A DNA stretch of 64,000 nt from the NCBI GenBank assembly GCA_036245525.1, contig BTPG01000005.1, positions 180,397,198 through 180,461,197 of the forward strand, in the 5' to 3' direction. Source of the stretch: Semisulcospira habei (lineage: Eukaryota; Mollusca; Gastropoda; Semisulcospiridae). The translations under genes were made by a program, and so were the position numbers. Shown one piece after another: positions 62,866 to 64,000 of this stretch; position 1 is the stretch's first letter, and each line of letters opens with the position of its first letter. Under the pieces are notes generated by a model. That model was not told the origin of the DNA, did not search any database, and saw only the letters and a program-made list of their open reading frames with translations.

Positions 62866-63060
62866 AACAGAATGCGCGTGAGTGCGTGACTAGACTAAGA
62901 CGCCTACACAGTACGTAATAGCCAACCGATAATGATAGCCGATTACACATGTGGGCAGCTAGCGGAACAGCCAAAACACTAGCCAAATCCTACGTGACCA
63001 CCTTGTGTTTTCAGTGCGCGAGGCCATGCCAATCCGACGCTACTCAGTAATGAACAGTTG

Positions 63061-63257
63061 TTAACCCCTTCGGTGCCGGTGGACGCAGGTTGAGTTTCTC
63101 AATAATTAACCCTTCGGGTGTCGCGGATAGCGGAATCAGTCGCGATTATTTCGCAAGACACCGATCCTAAAGCGCAGCGTCGCAACTGCTGGGGCTAATG
63201 AGGATCTATGTCTCGTTCAGTGAAACAGGTTCACCGTTTCTCGTCACTGAAGGGTTA
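63061..63257 (+). mobile_element. TTAA-bounded family D MITE, degenerate
   Basis: TTAACCCCTTCGGTGCCGGT left end and GTCACTGAAGGGTTAA right end. The interior has a second TTAACCCTTCGGGTGTCG start and only the right arm of the palindrome (GGGGCTAATGAGGATCTATG). Confidence 0.6.
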
Positions 63258-63359
63258 ATTCTACTATACGCACTCACCGACACACTGGTGATATTCACAT
63301 AAATTACCTGTGCGGCAGGAGCGTAGGAATCGGGGGTGAGGGAGGGGAACGGGCAAGCC

Positions 63360-63432
63360 CCCCCCCCATACCCCCCCCTCCCCCAATGAAAATGTGTAGA
63401 AGGGGAGAACTTCTCTTTCTTTTCTTTTTTTT

Positions 63433-63463
<31 letters not shown>

Positions 63464-63470
63464 GGCATTT
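63360..63470 (+). repeat. Poly-C, poly-T and poly-G tracts
   Basis: C runs near 63358-63385, a T run at about 63421-63442 and a G run at about 63443-63466. Confidence 0.9.
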
Positions 63471-63805
63471 TTCTATAAAAAAAAAATTGGGAGAAAAAAT
63501 CATGAAAATGTTCATGTTAGATTTTGTTTAGCCTGGAAGTACTATACACACCCTCAACAGCCTTTTCAGACGCTGGATTGACGTACCCCTCCTACCCTTC
63601 AGTTTTTGGAGGCAGGAAACTAGTTAAAAAATACTCTCCCCCCCCCTCCTCCCCCCGCCATGACAAATATCTTTCCTTTGCCGCTGTACGGTGCAACAGC
63701 AGAGTTAAACACCAACTAGTCCGCCGCACTTTAAAACACGAACATTACTCTCAAAATAAAGTACGGCCGCTGGAGCCGCCGGCCCCGGCCAGCACTGGCG
63801 CAGAA

Positions 63806-63852
63806 TTAACTCATTCGAGACGTGCCGCCTCCGGATACGCGGCACTTGATGA
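63806..63852 (+). mobile_element. Broken family F palindrome
   Basis: TTAACTCATTCGAGACGTGC and CGCCTCCGGATACGCGGCAC match the left half of the element at 8549. The right half is replaced. Confidence 0.6.
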
Positions 63853-64000
63853 GCCCCGGCCGCCGAGCGGCTGCATCCGAAACTGAAACATGGAACCTAT
63901 TCCTTTTTACCATTAGACATGGGAGCGGACGCTTCAGGAACTGTCACAAAGTACCCCGTTTACTGATTATCGTGAGCTCGTGCCATGGATCTCTGATGAA

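Noticed and set aside
63524..63886. 120-residue ORF near the window end
   Set aside because: Covers a poly-C stretch and a broken family F palindrome; no domain.

Overview
This is a gene-poor, repeat-dense stretch of an animal nuclear genome. Spliceosomal introns (GT-AG, possibly one GC-AG), very long (AC)n/(AT)n/(CT)n microsatellites, non-LTR retrotransposons, a Penelope-like element, tRNA-derived SINEs, a DIRS-like remnant, a solo LTR and dozens of short TTAA-bounded hairpin elements all point to a metazoan. The repeat mix and the immune-type domain architectures fit a marine lophotrochozoan, most likely a mollusc (perhaps a gastropod), but the species is inferred and was not checked. Two 500-base runs of N (32386-32885 and 59426-59925) are assembly gaps.

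Region 1 (about 3.1-29.0 kb, + strand) carries most of one large gene: 19 exons whose splice sites and phases join without a break into about 1,093 residues. In order they encode a Ras-of-complex (Roc) GTPase without its P-loop, which must lie upstream of the window, then a COR domain with a Cys-rich tail, a Death domain and a TIR domain. The protein ends in a Ser/Gln-rich tail whose last four residues (Cys-Val-Ile-Leu) form a CaaX box. The TIR keeps the glutamate that is catalytic in NADase TIRs, and the Roc G4 motif reads THRN instead of the usual THxD. The architecture suggests a membrane-tethered GTPase-regulated Death/TIR signalling protein of innate immunity or cell death. The introns are packed with hairpin elements, a 26-copy 39-bp minisatellite and a 4.2-kb inverted-repeat element with a DIRS-type reverse transcriptase remnant. 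That element sits just after a truncated duplicate of the exon preceding the Death domain.

Region 2 (29-37 kb) is mostly repeats, with the last exons of a gene that starts in the first gap (or alternative 3' exons of the Roc gene). Region 3 (37.3-38.4 kb, +) is a compact two-exon gene for a 220-residue CARD-SAM adaptor-like protein. A CARD-SAM protein next to a Roc-COR-Death-TIR protein makes this a candidate innate-immunity/cell-death locus.

Region 4 (39-64 kb) is a retrotransposon graveyard. It contains a 5'-truncated LINE with a 12-bp target-site duplication (43.0-43.6 kb) and a nearly intact CR1/L2-like LINE broken only by a 4-bp tandem duplication (44.0-47.2 kb). A 507-bp Harbinger-like MITE has a paralogous empty site elsewhere in the window (50.0-50.5 kb). 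A Penelope-like element with a putative ORF1 and no visible GIY-YIG nuclease (52-58 kb) is split by a 1,135-bp solo LTR with a TTTA duplication. Just downstream lies a sequence that satisfies the complete hammerhead ribozyme consensus (58,555-58,694). A tRNA-derived SINE is inserted in an older copy of the same SINE at 62.2-62.7 kb.
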